A stretch of DNA of 64,000 nt. Source: Alphaproteobacteria bacterium PA4 (GTDB taxonomy: Bacteria; Pseudomonadota; Alphaproteobacteria; Sphingomonadales; Sphingomonadaceae). Below the pieces are notes generated by a model that saw only the letters and a program-made list of their open reading frames with translations, made no database searches and was not told where the DNA came from. The stretch is taken from assembly GCA_002256005.1 (NCBI GenBank), contig NKIQ01000011.1:1-64000 (forward strand), read 5' to 3'. Positions 62,067-64,000 of this stretch are shown in pieces; within the stretch, counting starts at the first letter, position 1, and the number at the start of each line of letters is the position of its first letter. Position numbers and translations under genes: made by a program.

Positions 62067-63509
62067 TCACATGTCCCCCGCCCGCCGCCGGATGACCAGA
62101 TTGCGGATTTCGGTCATGTCTTCCATGGCGAAGCGGATGCCTTCGCGGCCGAGGCCCGAATCCTTGACGCCGCCATAGGGCATGTTGTCGACGCGGTAGC
62201 TGGGCACGTCGTTGATGACGACGCCGCCGACATCGAGCCGGTCCCAGGCCTTCAGCATCTTGAACAGGTCGCGGGTGAAGAGGCCGGCCTGCAGGCCGAA
62301 CTTGCTGTCGTTGACCTCGGCGAGCGCGGCATCGAAATCGGTGAAGCGCGAGAAGAAGGCGACCGGGCCAAAGGCTTCCTCGCGATAGAGGTGGCAGTCG
62401 CGCGGTACGCCTTCGAGCAGGGTGGCGGCGAGCATGGCGCCGTCGCGGGTGCCGCCGCAGAGCAATGTGGCGCCGGCGGCGCGGGCCTCGGCGATCCAGC
62501 CGTCGAGCCGGGCGGCTTCCTTCACATCGATCATCGGGCCGATGAAGGTGGCTTCGTCGCTGGGGTTGCCGGCGATCAGCGCGCGTGTGCGGCTGACCAG
62601 CTTGTCGCGGAAGGCGTCATAGACATCGGCATGGACGATGATGCGCTGCACGCCGATGCAGGACTGGCCGGACTGGTAGAAGGCGCCGAACACGGTGCGA
62701 TCGGCGGCATCGTCGAGATCGGCGTCGCGGTCGATGATCACCGCGGCATTGCCGCCGAGTTCGAGCACGACCTTCTTTTTCCCCGCGCGCGCCTTCAGGT
62801 CCCAGCCGACATCGGGCGAGCCGGTGAAGCTGAGCAATTTCAGCCGGTCATCGGTGGTGAACAGGTCGGCGCCCTCGCGATGGGCCGGCAGGATCGAGAA
62901 GGCGCCCGGCGGCAGCGCGGTTTCGGCGAGCACTTCGCCGATGATGATGGCACCCAGCGGCGTGCGGCTGGCCGGTTTCATGACGAACGGGCAGCCGACG
63001 GCGATGGCCGGGGCGATCTTGTGGGCGGCGAGGTTGAGCGGGAAGTTGAAGGGCGAAATGAAGCTGCACGGGCCGATCGGCACGCGCTTCCACATGCCCT
63101 GATAGCCTTTGGCGCGCGGGCTGATGTCGAGCGGCTGCACTTCGCCGGTCATCCGCACGCTTTCCTCGGCGGCGATGCGGAAGGTGTCGATCAGCCGGCC
63201 GACCTCGCCGCGCGAATCGCGGATGGGCTTGCCGGCCTCGATGCACAGCGCCGCCGCCAGTTCCTCGGCGCGCTCGGTAAAGCGGGTGACGCAATGGGCG
63301 AGCACGGCCTGGCGTTCATAGGCGGCCATGCGCGCCATCGGCTCGGCGGCCGCCACCGCCGCGGCGATGCCGCGATCGATGGTGGCGGCATCGGCCATGG
63401 CGACACGGGTGGCGATTTCGCCGGTGAATTTGTCGGTGATGGCAAGATCGGTGTTGGGCTGCTCCGCCCTGTTGGCGAGGTAGAGCGGATAGTGCGGGCG
63501 CAGCGCCAT
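62067..63509 (-). CDS. NAD(P)-dependent aldehyde dehydrogenase
   Basis: 480 aa ALDH superfamily enzyme. FISPFNFPLNLAAHKIAPAIA near 150, KPASRTPLGA, SFTGSPDVGWDLKARAG, catalytic Glu250 in VLELGGNAAV and Cys284 in SGQSCIGVQR; the terminus PYGGVKDSGLGREGIRFAMEDMTEIRN is standard. The SCIGVQR motif and MKPASRTP resemble non-phosphorylating glyceraldehyde or lactaldehyde-type ALDHs. Substrate not assigned. Upstream on its strand at 41 bp is a quinone oxidoreductase. Confidence 0.93.
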   Translation of the reverse strand: MALRPHYPLYLANRAEQPNTDLAITDKFTGEIATRVAMADAATIDRGIAAAVAAAEPMARMAAYERQAVLAHCVTRFTERAEELAAALCIEAGKPIRDSRGEVGRLIDTFRIAAEESVRMTGEVQPLDISPRAKGYQGMWKRVPIGPCSFISPFNFPLNLAAHKIAPAIAVGCPFVMKPASRTPLGAIIIGEVLAETALPPGAFSILPAHREGADLFTTDDRLKLLSFTGSPDVGWDLKARAGKKKVVLELGGNAAVIIDRDADLDDAADRTVFGAFYQSGQSCIGVQRIIVHADVYDAFRDKLVSRTRALIAGNPSDEATFIGPMIDVKEAARLDGWIAEARAAGATLLCGGTRDGAMLAATLLEGVPRDCHLYREEAFGPVAFFSRFTDFDAALAEVNDSKFGLQAGLFTRDLFKMLKAWDRLDVGGVVINDVPSYRVDNMPYGGVKDSGLGREGIRFAMEDMTEIRNLVIRRRAGDM

Positions 63510-63549
63510 GGGGGAGGTCCTTTTTGCGGTCAGCGCCCGATAGCGCCGC

Positions 63550-64000
63550 TCATACGGTCAGCACAACCTTGCCGGTCGCCTTGCGATCCATCATCCAGCG
63601 AATGGCGGCCGGGCCTTCGTCGAGCGTGAAGTGGCGCGAGACATGCGGCTTCAGCTTCCCGGAATTGTACCAGGCCAGCAGCTCCGCCATGTTCTCGCGG
63701 TGCAGCGGCGCTTCGGCCTGGGTGAAGGCGCCCCAGAACACGCCGACGATGCTGGCGCCCTTGATCAGCGGCAGGTTGAGCGGCAGCGACGGGATGGCGC
63801 CACCGGCAAAGCCGACGACGAGGTAGCGGCCGTTCCAGGCGATGCTGCGGAACGCCGGCTCGGCAAAGCGGTCGCCGACCGGATCATAGACGACATCGAC
63901 GCCGCGGCCGCCGGTAAGCGCCTTGACGCGGTCCTTCAGGTCTTCCGTCGCATAGTTGATGACCTCGTCGGCGCCATATTCACGGCACAGCGCCAGCTTC
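63550..64000 (-). CDS. Zinc-independent MDR quinone oxidoreductase, C-terminal part (5' end outside window)
   Basis: The frame is open to the right edge, giving about 149 codons of the C-terminal half; the ORF track shows only its last 63 aa. KLALCREYGADEVINYATED is the MDR Rossmann region after the glycine loop, DVVYDPVGDRFAEPAFRSI and GRYLVVGFAGGAIPSLPLNL match NADPH:quinone oxidoreductases, and the end GPAAIRWMMDRKATGKVVLTV is typical. It probably reduces quinones or enones. 41 bp upstream of the aldehyde dehydrogenase on the same strand, so likely an operon. Confidence 0.9.
   Translation of the reverse strand, partial: KLALCREYGADEVINYATEDLKDRVKALTGGRGVDVVYDPVGDRFAEPAFRSIAWNGRYLVVGFAGGAIPSLPLNLPLIKGASIVGVFWGAFTQAEAPLHRENMAELLAWYNSGKLKPHVSRHFTLDEGPAAIRWMMDRKATGKVVLTV

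Overview
The window is GC-rich, densely coding chromosomal DNA from an alphaproteobacterium, most likely of the order Sphingomonadales. Pointers are a GcrA-type cell-cycle regulator at the left edge, a PEPxxWA-type sorting tail, a tonB-exbB-exbD-exbD operon, a CysN-CysC fusion, paired DUF465 (YdcH-like) genes, and the order aminotransferase / homoserine dehydrogenase / glpX / recJ. No genus is claimed. I found no rRNA, tRNA, CRISPR array, replication origin or intact insertion sequence.

Layout. 1-9.7 kb: end of gcrA, an FMN alpha-hydroxy-acid oxidase, a Baeyer-Villiger monooxygenase, a divergent methyltransferase/TetR pair in AT-richer DNA, an M20 amidohydrolase, a cupin, a polysaccharide deacetylase and class I PHA synthase (phaC). 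9.7-19.6 kb: a short terminated transcript unit, then aminotransferase, hom, glpX and recJ. The aminotransferase and hom are separated by about 4 kb holding an AT-richer two-gene NADAR + phosphoribosyltransferase-like cassette and a Tat-exported amidohydrolase. 19.9-22.9 kb: a translationally coupled operon of haloalkane dehalogenase, DUF1330 protein and DsbA-fold isomerase behind a palindromic operator, then an enoyl-CoA hydratase. 23.2-26.8 kb: cysD-cysNC-cysQ for sulfate activation and PAP turnover. 26.9-31.2 kb: PHA depolymerase, an ABC exporter and an SDR. 31.6-34.0 kb: the TonB energising operon. 34.2-47.7 kb: mostly poorly characterised envelope and cytoplasmic proteins, an EpmB-like radical SAM enzyme, a large DUF3857/transglutaminase/TPR protein, a PEP-CTERM protein, a self-regulated TetR and two DUF465 proteins. 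47.7-50.8 kb: glmU-glmS for UDP-GlcNAc synthesis. 50.9-58.8 kb: gph, then the phosphate regulon phoR-pstSCAB-phoU-phoB with tandem Pho boxes. 59-64 kb: SDR, MAPEG protein, bamD, a 2H phosphoesterase, an aldehyde dehydrogenase and a partial quinone oxidoreductase.

Metabolic links: PHA synthesis (phaC) and mobilisation (phaZ), acyl-CoA and aldehyde oxidation genes, and dehalogenation and Baeyer-Villiger oxidation suggest a catabolically versatile heterotroph.

Repeats are conspicuous. REP-A is a palindrome of about 85-90 bp built on GTCATCCCGGGCTTGACC (4 copies). REP-B is a nested GC-rich palindrome built on CTGGGGCCnnnGGCCCCAG flanked by GCCTCCGGCGG, occurring solo or as facing pairs, nearly always just past a gene's 3' end. 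Two REP-B pairs lie inside a 216-238 bp MITE-like element with imperfect terminal inverted repeats, and two others contain a REP-A. The most interesting candidate system is the NADAR/phosphoribosyltransferase pair at 11.4-13.0 kb, a probable NAD/nucleotide-directed conflict (defence) cassette.
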